Assembly (NCBI RefSeq): GCF_016937535.1
Contig: NZ_JAFHKK010000023.1
Span: forward strand, 1-39,866
Length of the DNA: 39,866 nt
Reading direction: 5' to 3'
DNA from: Sulfurospirillum tamanense
GTDB taxonomy: Bacteria > Campylobacterota > Campylobacteria > Campylobacterales > Campylobacteraceae
Within the stretch, counting starts at the first letter, position 1. Each line of letters opens with the position of its first letter. The notes under the pieces are model-generated. The model saw nothing but the letters and a program-made list of their open reading frames with translations, was not told the origin of the DNA and did not search any database. Position numbers and translations under genes: made by a program. Below are positions 15,145-23,319 of the stretch, piece after piece.

Positions 15145-18100
15145 CTAACAGTTATCCATAAACTCCCTTTTTTTGGACCACTCGACTCGGCTTTTAATCG
15201 AAGCGCACTGTTTTTTGAGTATCTGAAAATGGTCTAATAAATCAATGTCATCTTTAAAGATCTCACCCAATAGTTCTAAATCTTCCAGTCTTTTGGTGAA
15301 ATACACAACGCTACTCCCCGACCATCCGTGGTTTGATGGCTCTAGTTTTAATCGCTTAAAGTCTTCAATATTTTTATTCACACAAATAAAGACCTTTAAA
15401 AGCCTTTTCTTTATCTTTCCGTCCATTTTGCAAACAACCATACGGAATAAAAAATCAATTTCATCTATGGTGTGCTCTTTGACATATTTCTCTAAAAACT
15501 CAATTTGTTTTTCTTTTGGCATTAGCGTATCGTTAAGCCTATCATTGCCTCCTTTGAAAAAAAGTTCTAGAGCCGACTCAGCAAAAGATGGAAAAACTTC
15601 TCTTTTTTTCTCAGTGGAATAAAATAATGAAAGTATGGATGTCACTATCGGAAAAATATCTTCTCTGGCCCATAAAAAATTAAAGTCCCGATATTGCGTC
15701 TTTCTTTTTTTAAGAGAAAACAAAAGGTGTTCTCCTAAAAAATTAGGTGCATGGTTTAGTAGTAAATTTAGTATTTTCCCATTGTGGTCAAAATGATCAC
15801 ACCGTTCACTTCCTAGATCGTATGCCCATTTCGTTAGATTCAAATCTTCCTTGATAAAGCATTTTATTTCGTCTTCTGAAAGCAAATCTAGTCGAAAAAT
15901 AGAATTACAAGAGCTTAGACAGTCTTCATTTTTTGACTCTCTTGCTTTTATAATCCTAAAAATTTCAACCAGAATTATCATCTCTTTTTGAATAAAATTT
16001 TCAATCCGAGACTTGTGGATACAAAGACAAGAAAGGTTTGCGGTTTGAAAAAAGGTTAGCAATTTTTCTTTTTCATTTCCATCAATTTCCCAAGATTCTA
16101 AAAAGGAAAAATAAGCCATCCGCAGCTGTTCGGCCGTTTTTGGTGACTGCTCTTCAATTAGTGACCATGTGGCATCTTTTCCAAAGCGCTTATAATAAAC
16201 TCTTACGGTATTGAAACAATACAGCCCAAAACCGTCTGCATGACTCAAATAAAAACAAACAACCGAATCAAGGATGGCATCAGAAAAATCATCCAACAAT
16301 GAAAAAAAGGTACAAAAATTTCTCTCAATTTCAAGACGAATACTTCCCCATTGAAGTGCTTCACCTATAAGCAAAATAAGTTGTTTAAAATCTTCTAATT
16401 CGAAGCCCTCAATGTACTCTCTTATATCTTCAGCTATCAACGCTTCAATCTCTTCATATTCTATATCTGAATGAGATTCCATAACATCGCGATGCCCCCT
16501 CGAAAAGAGTTGGTACGCTCTAACCGCTTCGTGAAAAAAATATATTGATAATTCAGTAGTTTCAACAGGGAGTCTTTCGTAATTGCAACATTCTATAAAA
16601 GCATTCACAAGATAACAGTGTCTATTGTTTCCAGGGTTTAATTTAGCATAAAAAAATGGTGGTAAAATCTTAATATCAAATCGCACAGTCCCGCGCCAAG
16701 GCGAACAGTAACTCCCTAATAACCCTAACACTTCCTGTTCTTTATTTGCAAGTTGTTTAAAAATATTTTCCCATATTTTTTTCCTAAAACCCTCATGTTC
16801 TTCTCCAAGAAAATGCTCAAGCCATGCTTGTGTTAATGAAAAAAATAGTGCATCTAGTTCGGGGTATATTTTCATTTTTTCAACTAACTTATCCAAAAAA
16901 AGTGCACATCTTTCTTGTGCTTGTATGACACTATCTTTGTCATGATATTCGGTTAATATTTCAATGATTTCGCTATTTTTACTTGGCCGCTTAATACAAT
17001 ATTCCAGCATCAAAGCTTGTGTCATGGAGCAAGAATCCGTTATTTTTAAAAGCTTTCCAAAAAAATAGAGATAAAGGCTTTCACTAAAACGACTTTCTTC
17101 TTCCAAATTATTGATTTTCTCTTTAAGATATTGAAGCGTTTCGAGAGGTTTTAAAAAACAAAAGAGCTCCAGCAGAGATTCTGTGCGTCTTTCGTTTACA
17201 CCAATAGACTCACTGTAAATTTCATTAATAGCCCCAATCAAAGCCCCCTCAACAGCTTCGCTCGAAAAATCTTCCAAAATTGGATAAAACGTATCCCTAA
17301 TGCGTTCTTGGTTTTTTTCTAGAAATGGCTCCAAGAAAGCTTTTACATGTAAAAGCTTTTTATTAAATACCATTTCATAAAAAAGATAAGTAGCGAGTAT
17401 TTGGTCGGAAACTTTAACTATCTCATCTTCATACATATCTGCAAGCTCAAGGCTGTGAAGTTTTTGCGCCGTACGCCAAAAGGATTCTACATCAACACCA
17501 AAAATAGACTGCACTTCCTGTATTTGCTCTAGATTATTTTTATCAACAGCACCATAAAAAGCAATGATTGCCGCAGCCTTTAAAAGTATTTCATCTTCTT
17601 CAATCTCAATATCTTCATCAACGGAGGCAAAAAATCTTTGGTAAATAGTGGAAATATTTTCCAAACCGACCAGCCCCTTATCTTGCTCAAGTAGTCGGAG
17701 CATCATTATCATAAAGCGAGGATTGCCTTTTGATACAGCCACAATTTTATCAATATGTCGCCAATCCCTCAGGCCATATTTCTCTAAAAAATACCTCATG
17801 TGTTTATGTTCAAATGGCTCTAAAGTTACAATATCCTCTGCAAGCCATTCGTAAGCTTCTAACAACTTTTTAATTTTTCCCATTGCATACCCGCGAACCG
17901 TGAGCACTAATTTAATATCACCATTTTTGATTTTCTCTGAGAAAAATTCTAAAAAATATTCTAATCCATAAGAAATACGATTCGCATCATCAATCAACAC
18001 TAAAAACTTTTCTTCAGAAGAAAAATAAGTGCGAATATCATCCATAATATCCACGCTTCCACGCTGAAGAATGCAATAAAGTTTGCGTTTTTCATTTGAC

Positions 18101-18780
18101 GCATATACTCTGCAACACTCTAGGGCTAATTTTGTTTTTCCAACCCCTGGAATTCCAGCCAGTGTTGTGATGGAATTTTTTTCAATAGATGCAAGGGTTG
18201 CTTTTTGCTCATTTTCACGAAAATACAGTTCTCCCTCTAAAGGAATTGCATAGCGAGTATTGGAGTAATGCTTCAGAAAATCATCAATTTCTAAAATTTG
18301 CCCCGTATCTGCCTCTACATGTAAAAATTCTTGGGCCAAATCAGGGTGGTGATTTAAAATTTCATTAGCAATAGCAGAAAGTGTCAGCACCGTGCAACTA
18401 ATATTTTTTTCTTGGCACTTTTTGCTTAATGTATTTATTTCTTTTGGTCCCAATTTGGCATTGCAAGCAAGGATAATTTCTTGAATATTGCTTATAGCAA
18501 TGCCTGTCTTTGAAGCATCAAAACATTTTTCCAAATCACCTAAAAACTTAGCCTTTACGCCACTCTTTTGAGTTGTATATTCGACAAATATATAATTGCC
18601 GTTGGAAAGAGTTATTAAGGTGTCTGGAGTTCCTGCGGTTGGCTTATCTTCACCGGACTTAGTACCTATAGAATGAATCAGATAGCCGTATTTCTTGCTT
18701 AAGTATCTATCTATGAGTTTATGAAAAACTGAATCATTTATGTTGGAAAGTTCTTTTTCTATTGCATTAATTTTAGACAT
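15145..18780 (-). CDS. Nuclease-like / STAND NTPase, Avs- or NLR-like defence protein
   Basis: A protein of about 1211 aa, starting at ATG 18778-18780 (MSKINAIEKELSNIND..., with AAGGTG upstream); the frame is open 30 codons further without a good start site. Residues 1-150 resemble a PD-(D/E)XK nuclease fold: GTPDTLITL (D53) and FVEYTTQK (E67). A P-loop STAND ATPase follows: Walker A GIPGVGKT (209-216), Walker B FLVLIDDAN, and LTVRGYAMGK. The C-terminal ~750 residues are helical with weak repeats, as in sensor regions. This order (effector, STAND, sensor repeats) is that of Avs/bNLR antiphage proteins, which oligomerise on sensing a phage protein. The gene is strongly AT-rich, and a 24-bp version of the iterated palindrome lies inside it. 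Antiphage function is inferred. Confidence 0.78.
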   Translation of the reverse strand: MSKINAIEKELSNINDSVFHKLIDRYLSKKYGYLIHSIGTKSGEDKPTAGTPDTLITLSNGNYIFVEYTTQKSGVKAKFLGDLEKCFDASKTGIAISNIQEIILACNAKLGPKEINTLSKKCQEKNISCTVLTLSAIANEILNHHPDLAQEFLHVEADTGQILEIDDFLKHYSNTRYAIPLEGELYFRENEQKATLASIEKNSITTLAGIPGVGKTKLALECCRVYASNEKRKLYCILQRGSVDIMDDIRTYFSSEEKFLVLIDDANRISYGLEYFLEFFSEKIKNGDIKLVLTVRGYAMGKIKKLLEAYEWLAEDIVTLEPFEHKHMRYFLEKYGLRDWRHIDKIVAVSKGNPRFMIMMLRLLEQDKGLVGLENISTIYQRFFASVDEDIEIEEDEILLKAAAIIAFYGAVDKNNLEQIQEVQSIFGVDVESFWRTAQKLHSLELADMYEDEIVKVSDQILATYLFYEMVFNKKLLHVKAFLEPFLEKNQERIRDTFYPILEDFSSEAVEGALIGAINEIYSESIGVNERRTESLLELFCFLKPLETLQYLKEKINNLEEESRFSESLYLYFFGKLLKITDSCSMTQALMLEYCIKRPSKNSEIIEILTEYHDKDSVIQAQERCALFLDKLVEKMKIYPELDALFFSLTQAWLEHFLGEEHEGFRKKIWENIFKQLANKEQEVLGLLGSYCSPWRGTVRFDIKILPPFFYAKLNPGNNRHCYLVNAFIECCNYERLPVETTELSIYFFHEAVRAYQLFSRGHRDVMESHSDIEYEEIEALIAEDIREYIEGFELEDFKQLILLIGEALQWGSIRLEIERNFCTFFSLLDDFSDAILDSVVCFYLSHADGFGLYCFNTVRVYYKRFGKDATWSLIEEQSPKTAEQLRMAYFSFLESWEIDGNEKEKLLTFFQTANLSCLCIHKSRIENFIQKEMIILVEIFRIIKARESKNEDCLSSCNSIFRLDLLSEDEIKCFIKEDLNLTKWAYDLGSERCDHFDHNGKILNLLLNHAPNFLGEHLLFSLKKRKTQYRDFNFLWAREDIFPIVTSILSLFYSTEKKREVFPSFAESALELFFKGGNDRLNDTLMPKEKQIEFLEKYVKEHTIDEIDFLFRMVVCKMDGKIKKRLLKVFICVNKNIEDFKRLKLEPSNHGWSGSSVVYFTKRLEDLELLGEIFKDDIDLLDHFQILKKQCASIKSRVEWSKKREFMDNC
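17336..17359. repeat. 24-bp perfect palindrome inside the STAND gene
   Basis: The core TTTACATGTAAA is extended symmetrically by AAAGCT on the left and AGCTTT on the right. It is the longest copy in the window and is translated as KKLLHVKAF. Confidence 0.9.
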
Positions 18781-18894
18781 AATATAACGCACCTTGTCTT
18801 CATAAAGATTTATTAAGATTTTACCATTATTTGCCAATAGCATTATTTCTAAAATTGTCTTCATTTTCAAAACAGTCGAAGGTTTTAATTCTCT

Positions 18895-18917
18895 CGTAAA
18901 TCTTTACATGTAAAGAT
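18895..18917. repeat. Palindrome copy between the STAND and Fic genes
   Basis: This 23-mer is identical to 13234-13256 at the hcp end. Bases 18902-18924 are also identical to 20025-20047. It lies in the 312-bp spacer between the divergent STAND and Fic genes, which otherwise holds a GTGGGCCCAC palindrome and the Fic promoter. Confidence 0.9.
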
Positions 18918-18969
18918 AAAAAGTGGGCCCACATCTTCCCTGTTTTGTTCTGAATCTTCTGATGGTTTT

Positions 18970-18978
18970 TGCTATAAT
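18970..18978 (+). promoter_or_regulatory. Extended -10 promoter for the Fic gene
   Basis: TG-C-TATAAT with no convincing -35 at 17 bp. It lies about 115 bp before the chosen Fic start. Confidence 0.45.
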
Positions 18979-19092
18979 CGCTGGGTGTGAATAAATAAGG
19001 CTTTAAACTCCAAATGATGCTAAATCAGGGTTGTTTTGGCAAGCAATAGTGTCCATCAAAAGATATACAAAACGACAGGAGAGCAACAAAAA

Positions 19093-19779
19093 ATGAAAAA
19101 TTTAAATGCACTATCCTTAAAACAAAGAGAAGAACTTTTTAGGCAACTTCGCATCTCCATCACCCACCACTCAAACGCCATGGAAGGGACTACATTATCA
19201 TACGGCGAGACGAAAGAATTACTTGAACTTGGACGCACTGCAGGACACAAGCCACTGGGCGAACAGCTTGTGATACTGGGGTTTGCAAAAGCATATGACG
19301 TCATAGTTCGCGAAGCTTCAAACAAGGAAAGTGTTATCGATAGCAGTTTTATTAAAGATATTCACGCCATCATGTTTGAGGACGCATTAAAAGTAGCACC
19401 TGAGTATGTATCTAAACCCATTGGGGCCTATAGACTGGATGAAAGGCATATAAAAGGGGTAGAGGTAAAACTCTCTTTACCCCATAGGATTTCAAACGAT
19501 GTTGAAAATCTACTCTATCGATTTTCTAGCAATAAAATGGACTTGCTAGATATAGCAGAATTTCATATTCTCTTTGAAAGAATCCATCCCTTTGCCGATG
19601 GCAACGGAAGAGTGGGAAGACTCCTAATGGCGCATCAAGCCATACAAAATAATATCGTCCCACCACTCATTGAAAATGAACACAGGGGTGATTATCTAAA
19701 AGCTATAAACAATAAAGACGACTTGTGTACATTTTTGGATGAGAGTATCACTAAAAGTTTAGCGTTGATAGACATTTAG
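19093..19779 (+). CDS. Fic family protein (probable AMPylase), class II
   Basis: A 228-aa protein from the ATG at 19093, which has AGGAG 11 nt upstream; the frame is open to a TTG at 19036 without a ribosome site. The Fic core HPFADGNGRVGR (about 165-176) is intact, with the catalytic His and the nucleotide-binding loop. An inhibitory motif SNAMEG, (S/T)xxxE(G/N), lies at 27-32 before the core, which makes it an autoinhibited class II Fic. Such enzymes transfer AMP or other nucleotides to target proteins. It is AT-rich, lies in the defence island, and is followed 7 nt later by an antitoxin-like fragment. The target is unknown. Confidence 0.88.
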   Translation: MKNLNALSLKQREELFRQLRISITHHSNAMEGTTLSYGETKELLELGRTAGHKPLGEQLVILGFAKAYDVIVREASNKESVIDSSFIKDIHAIMFEDALKVAPEYVSKPIGAYRLDERHIKGVEVKLSLPHRISNDVENLLYRFSSNKMDLLDIAEFHILFERIHPFADGNGRVGRLLMAHQAIQNNIVPPLIENEHRGDYLKAINNKDDLCTFLDESITKSLALIDI

Positions 19780-19786
19780 CATAATA

Positions 19787-19909
19787 ATGAAAACAAGTCG
19801 AGCAGTCGTCGATAGACTTTTAAACCCAAATCATGGCTCTTTAACACTCAGCACCCTCGAATCTGCAACAAGTGTTTTAGGCAAAAAACTCTCTGTTTTT
19901 ATATCATGA
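19787..19909 (+). pseudogene. C-terminal remnant of an XRE/HTH antitoxin-like protein, 40 aa
   Basis: An ORF reading MKTSRAVVDRLLNP...TLSTLESATSVLGKKLSVFIS. This is the second half of a common XRE-type helix-turn-helix repressor (SRxxVDRLLxP...TLxTLxxAxxxLGKxL). The first helices are missing, there is no ribosome site, and an in-frame TAG lies 15 nt upstream of the ATG. It is probably debris of a toxin-antitoxin unit rather than a working gene. Confidence 0.6.
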
Positions 19910-20024
19910 CATCTATTTTATATGTAATGCAATACATATAAAATCCCCCACTTCATAGGCGAGGCAAAAGGTGAAAAAACGCTAGGCAACTTAAAGCAAA
20001 CATCCTACCACGCGCCCAAAACAC

Positions 20025-20047
20025 CTTTACATGTAAAGATAAAAAGT
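20025..20047. repeat. Palindrome copy bounding the Fic segment
   Basis: CTTTACATGTAAAG plus ATAAAAAGT, identical over 23 bp to 18902-18924. The Fic gene and antitoxin remnant therefore lie between 23-bp direct repeats. The 287-bp spacer from 19780 otherwise holds only that remnant and a weak hcp-end-like stretch near 19950. Confidence 0.85.
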
Positions 20048-20066
20048 AAGATTGTGTTTCTCTGTC

Positions 20067-20393
20067 CTACAGCCCGTTTTCTCTTAGTATCTTCACTATT
20101 TTTTCATCACTGATATTCTCTAGCTCTATTTTGGAATATATCTCCAAAAGATAGATTTTTTCGGCTATTTTTTTGAAAAAAACCACCCTAAATCCGCCGC
20201 TTTTTCCTGTGGGGATGGAGGCGTTTGCAAGCCGTATTTTGAAGCAATGACTCCCCAATTCGACTGCCGTGTAGGTTTCTTGGGTGAGTTCATGCTGTAG
20301 TGCTTGGAGGTCTTGGGCTATGCGTTTGTACTTTTTGGCAAGTTTCTTGACGGACTTGATGAAATTAGGCGTTGGGATTATGGTTAAGTTCAT
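20067..20393 (-). CDS. RelE/ParE-superfamily toxin
   Basis: A 108-aa small basic protein beginning MNLTIIPTPNFIKSVKKLAKKYK, a typical RelE/YafQ-like opening, then a beta-sheet core with CFKIRLAN, GFRVVFFKK and IYLLEIYSK. Members of the fold cleave ribosome-bound mRNA or inhibit gyrase; which applies here is not clear. It overlaps the antitoxin gene by 29 nt, the usual type II order of antitoxin first. Confidence 0.85.
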   Translation of the reverse strand: MNLTIIPTPNFIKSVKKLAKKYKRIAQDLQALQHELTQETYTAVELGSHCFKIRLANASIPTGKSGGFRVVFFKKIAEKIYLLEIYSKIELENISDEKIVKILRENGL

Positions 20394-20643
20394 CGATTAG
20401 CTCGCCTAGTGTGCCCTCTTTGAGTTCGCCTTTTTGCATCTGCACCACTTCCTTGCACGCACTGTCAAAGCCCTCGTAAAACATCTTTTCTTTTTGTGCG
20501 ACTAGGTAGGACTTGATCGCTTCGGTGATGATATCTGTCCTGTTGAGCGCAAATTGCTTGGTAAATTCATCCATCTCCTCCACAAGATACGCCGGCAACC
20601 TTAGTCCCACTTGTTGCTTTTCTAGCTGTTTTAAACTGTGCAC
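20365..20643 (-). CDS. Ribbon-helix-helix antitoxin
   Basis: 92 aa from a GTG at 20641-20643 with AAGGAGG five nt upstream. The longer open frame (to 20745) runs through the promoter and into the neighbouring AsmA gene, so it is rejected. The sequence LEKQQVGLRLPAYLVEEMDEFTKQFALNRTDIITEAIKSYL is a CopG/RHH DNA-binding domain. The acidic tail (GELKEGTLGELIDELN) would bind the toxin. It probably represses its own promoter at 20668-20696. Confidence 0.87.
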   Translation of the reverse strand: MHSLKQLEKQQVGLRLPAYLVEEMDEFTKQFALNRTDIITEAIKSYLVAQKEKMFYEGFDSACKEVVQMQKGELKEGTLGELIDELNHNPNA

Positions 20644-20667
20644 CTTGACCTCCTTTTGTTTGACAAT

Positions 20668-20696
20668 ATTATATATACTTGATATACGAAAGTCAA
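20668..20696 (-). promoter_or_regulatory. Strong sigma70 promoter of the toxin-antitoxin module
   Basis: TTGACT (20691-20696), a 17-bp spacer and a perfect TATAAT (20668-20673) on the minus strand. The spacer holds TATATACTTGATATA, a likely RHH operator. It lies directly against the AsmA stop codon. Confidence 0.7.
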
Positions 20697-20702
20697 GAAC
20701 AC

Positions 20703-22139
20703 CTACAAAGGATGCACTACCTTGCCCTCGTAAAAAGGTTGGCAAGCTCCTTTGTTTTTTGGTACCCTCGCCACGTCTGTTACTTTTCCAAAAAGCGATG
20801 AGGCCATGTTTACTACTGTGTTGAGCGTGGTTTGGGTTACTTTGATGCTTGGTTTAGAAAGCGCGCCTTCGATTTCTTGTTCGTATTTGGCGCAGCCGTT
20901 TTTTTCCAAAATCCCAAAGCTCACCCCCAAAAAGCGCTCGTTGACCATGTCAATCTCCCCTTTGGTGGCCACGAGGTTTTTGCCCGTGGACATCGCCACA
21001 TCTTCGAGGGTTGCGATGCCTTTTCCCAAAGGAACCTTTACATGCAAATGGTTGATGGCCGTTGTGCCGCCCTTCATGCCCTCGTACGCTTTAGCCCCTT
21101 TTGCGGAACTTGAAAGCATAAACCCCAACGGCCCCGCCACCAAAAAAGAGCCTACATCCATGAGTCCGACGTTTTGCGTACCCTCGTAGCCTGAGAGAAT
21201 TTTGTCCACATCATACCCCTTGATGCCCATGCTTTTTCCCTCAAACACCACCGTTCCTTTCAGGCTTTGGCGTACCTGTTTTTGGGTTCCTGCGATAAAA
21301 TCAAGATCCATCTGCATGTCTAGCACGCCCTCTAAGAGGTCATTTCCCAAAATTTCTTTGGAAAAATTGGCCAATTTTAGTTGGGGAACATGCTCTTTTA
21401 GGCTCACTTTTGGCGCGGCCAAGTTCAGGTCTACTGTTGCGCTTCCTTTAGCCCTAGAATCAAAAAGTGTATAGTCCATTTGCGAGATGTTCACAAAGCC
21501 CTCTTTTAGGCTTCCCGCCACGTCAATGTTGTGAAGGCTGTATGCCTCATAGCTTGCCTTCTTGATGCTTCCCTTGGCGTCCAAACTTAATGCCCCTGCG
21601 CCTTTTTTGGTGCTATCGTATGTGATAGCCGTGAGGGTCATGTTCAAATTTTCCACCGTTGCCCTAGTGGACGTTTGGGTATCCACATAGGAGATGTTGG
21701 CATTTTCCACATTCACCCGTGCAACCTCCACAGGGGGTGTTTGGCCTTGGGCGGTTGGGTCTTTGGGTGCGCTTGGTGCTTGGGCACTAGGTTTGCTATT
21801 TTCGTCTTTTTGGATGTTGACATCCACGTCTTTTAGGGTGAGGTAGCTGACCTTGATCTCTTTAGACAAAAGCGGCAGCACTTCTAGCGCGATGGCAAAC
21901 TCCCCAACACTCATGGCATTGCCCTCTTGACTAAGGTGAATCTTCCCCACGCTCACCCCAACAGGCGTCAAAGAGAGCGTGATGTCCCCTTCAATGCGCG
22001 TGTCGTAGCCAGAAGCATCTTTAATGCTAGCTTCAAGGGGTTGCTTGTACTCGTTCAAATCCACCACCATCACAGCAACCACAAGCCCCACAACAATGAC
22101 AGCCAAAAAGGCGGCTAGACCTATGAGAATTTTACGCAT
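20703..22139 (-). CDS. AsmA family protein
   Basis: 478 aa with one N-terminal membrane helix (ILIGLAAFLAVIVVGLVVAVMVV) and an AsmA-type periplasmic part: DLNEYKQPLEASIKDASGYDTRIEGDITLSLTPVGVSVGKIHLS. AsmA-like proteins form long beta-rich grooves and move phospholipids between membranes. A Pro/Ala-rich stretch lies near residues 115-138. A -10-like TATAAT lies upstream (minus strand, 22164-22169). It precedes the toxin-antitoxin module and follows the Lol-like operon, with a palindrome copy at 22199-22210 between them. Confidence 0.85.
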   Translation of the reverse strand: MRKILIGLAAFLAVIVVGLVVAVMVVDLNEYKQPLEASIKDASGYDTRIEGDITLSLTPVGVSVGKIHLSQEGNAMSVGEFAIALEVLPLLSKEIKVSYLTLKDVDVNIQKDENSKPSAQAPSAPKDPTAQGQTPPVEVARVNVENANISYVDTQTSTRATVENLNMTLTAITYDSTKKGAGALSLDAKGSIKKASYEAYSLHNIDVAGSLKEGFVNISQMDYTLFDSRAKGSATVDLNLAAPKVSLKEHVPQLKLANFSKEILGNDLLEGVLDMQMDLDFIAGTQKQVRQSLKGTVVFEGKSMGIKGYDVDKILSGYEGTQNVGLMDVGSFLVAGPLGFMLSSSAKGAKAYEGMKGGTTAINHLHVKVPLGKGIATLEDVAMSTGKNLVATKGEIDMVNERFLGVSFGILEKNGCAKYEQEIEGALSKPSIKVTQTTLNTVVNMASSLFGKVTDVARVPKNKGACQPFYEGKVVHPL

Positions 22140-22198
22140 TTAGGCTCCTTGGATTAAAGCAGTATTATACCAAGGCGTGGTAACAACTCGTTAACTTC

Positions 22199-22210
22199 TT
22201 TACATGTAAA
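22199..22210. repeat. Iterated palindrome copy
   Basis: A perfect TTTACATGTAAA in the 73-bp spacer between the beta-barrel gene end and the AsmA start. Confidence 0.9.
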
Positions 22211-22212
22211 CC

Positions 22213-23319
22213 CTAAAAGTACCAATTCACCTTCGTCCACAGCACATCTTCTACGAGCTTTCCGCCGTATTCGGTGCCTTTGTTTCCGCTGTTATTCGTG
22301 TAGGAAATGTCGAGGCTTGTGTTGTTTTTGAAGCTATACGTTGCGCCAAAAACATTTTGCATAGAGCGGTCTTCGAGGTTGTAGCTGTTTTTGTAGTACA
22401 CAGAGCTGTACAAGAGGCCAAAGGGTTCTTTTTGGGCGATTTTGGTGATGAGGTACTGCTTATCCCAAAAAGGCTCCTTGGGGGAAGTTTTGTTTTTTTG
22501 GTAAAAATACTCACCCGTAATAGAGAGCTCTTGTGCGGTCAAATACTTAAATCCCACCAGATACGCATAATCATCCACCCCTAAAGTTTTGGCAAATTCG
22601 CCGTGGATTTCAAAGTTGCTTTGGAGGTTTTTAGAAAAATCAAAACCGATTTTATCGTGGTCATCGCTAGCGTACATGTAAAGAAATTCGATGTCTGTAT
22701 CGTGGTAAAGCATGTAGAGCTTTGCGCCCAAATACGTCCCTTCGCTGCCTTCAAACTCCTCATTTAAGCCTCGCTCTTTTTTGAGCCCCAATAGGTCAAA
22801 GGTGATGTTTTGCACGTCACCACTGTAGCTTTTGTTGTAGCGGTAATTAGCGAGGATGTAGCCTTCTCTGGAGACTTCTGGGTCATCAGGATTTTTTTTG
22901 CGGTCAAAAAAAGCAATCGGGTTCACAAAATACCCCTTGCCCCATTTGGGCGTCTTTTTGCCCACTTCCACAAGGTGATTGGTGTCAAATTTGTATTGGC
23001 CATAGAGTTGCGCGAGGGTAACGCCTCTTTCTACCGTCCCGTCGATGTCACTGTAATTAGCGATGGCTTCGCTGTCGATTTTCCACGCGTCTTTAAAGTA
23101 GGCAAACTTCACATTAGCCTCACCCAGATACGTCTGCATGCTCTCTTTGTTTTTACTGGGGTACATGGGCGAATCAGGATTGAGCCACTGGTGCTTTGCT
23201 TCGCCCTTGAGGTAGCCACTCAGCGTGTAGGGCTTCACCTCAATAGCACTCATATCAAAATCATAATCGCTCGCCCATACGCACACGCCAAGCAACAAAC
23301 ACGCACAAACCCGTTTCAT
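22213..23319 (-). CDS. Outer-membrane beta-barrel protein, last gene of a Lol-like operon
   Basis: 368 aa with a short signal peptide (MKRVCACLLLGVCVWAS) and alternating amphipathic strands rich in aromatic residues. It ends in VNWYF, the terminal aromatic expected by the BAM machinery. It resembles DUF1302-type or porin-like barrels, but I cannot name a family with certainty. Its ATG directly follows the stop of the LolA-like gene (TAGATG). Presence with an ABC permease, ATPase and LolA-like carrier suggests an envelope export route ending at an outer-membrane component. Confidence 0.75.
   Translation of the reverse strand: MKRVCACLLLGVCVWASDYDFDMSAIEVKPYTLSGYLKGEAKHQWLNPDSPMYPSKNKESMQTYLGEANVKFAYFKDAWKIDSEAIANYSDIDGTVERGVTLAQLYGQYKFDTNHLVEVGKKTPKWGKGYFVNPIAFFDRKKNPDDPEVSREGYILANYRYNKSYSGDVQNITFDLLGLKKERGLNEEFEGSEGTYLGAKLYMLYHDTDIEFLYMYASDDHDKIGFDFSKNLQSNFEIHGEFAKTLGVDDYAYLVGFKYLTAQELSITGEYFYQKNKTSPKEPFWDKQYLITKIAQKEPFGLLYSSVYYKNSYNLEDRSMQNVFGATYSFKNNTSLDISYTNNSGNKGTEYGGKLVEDVLWTKVNWYF

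Noticed and set aside
19950-19986. Possible third remnant of the hcp 3' end (ATAGGCGA followed by an AAAGGTGA-like stretch)
   Set aside because: About 13 of the first 16 bases match, but only some 21 of 33 overall; too weak to call.
20644-20745. Longer start of the RHH antitoxin
   Set aside because: The extension covers the promoter and runs into the AsmA gene; GTG 20643 has an ideal ribosome site.
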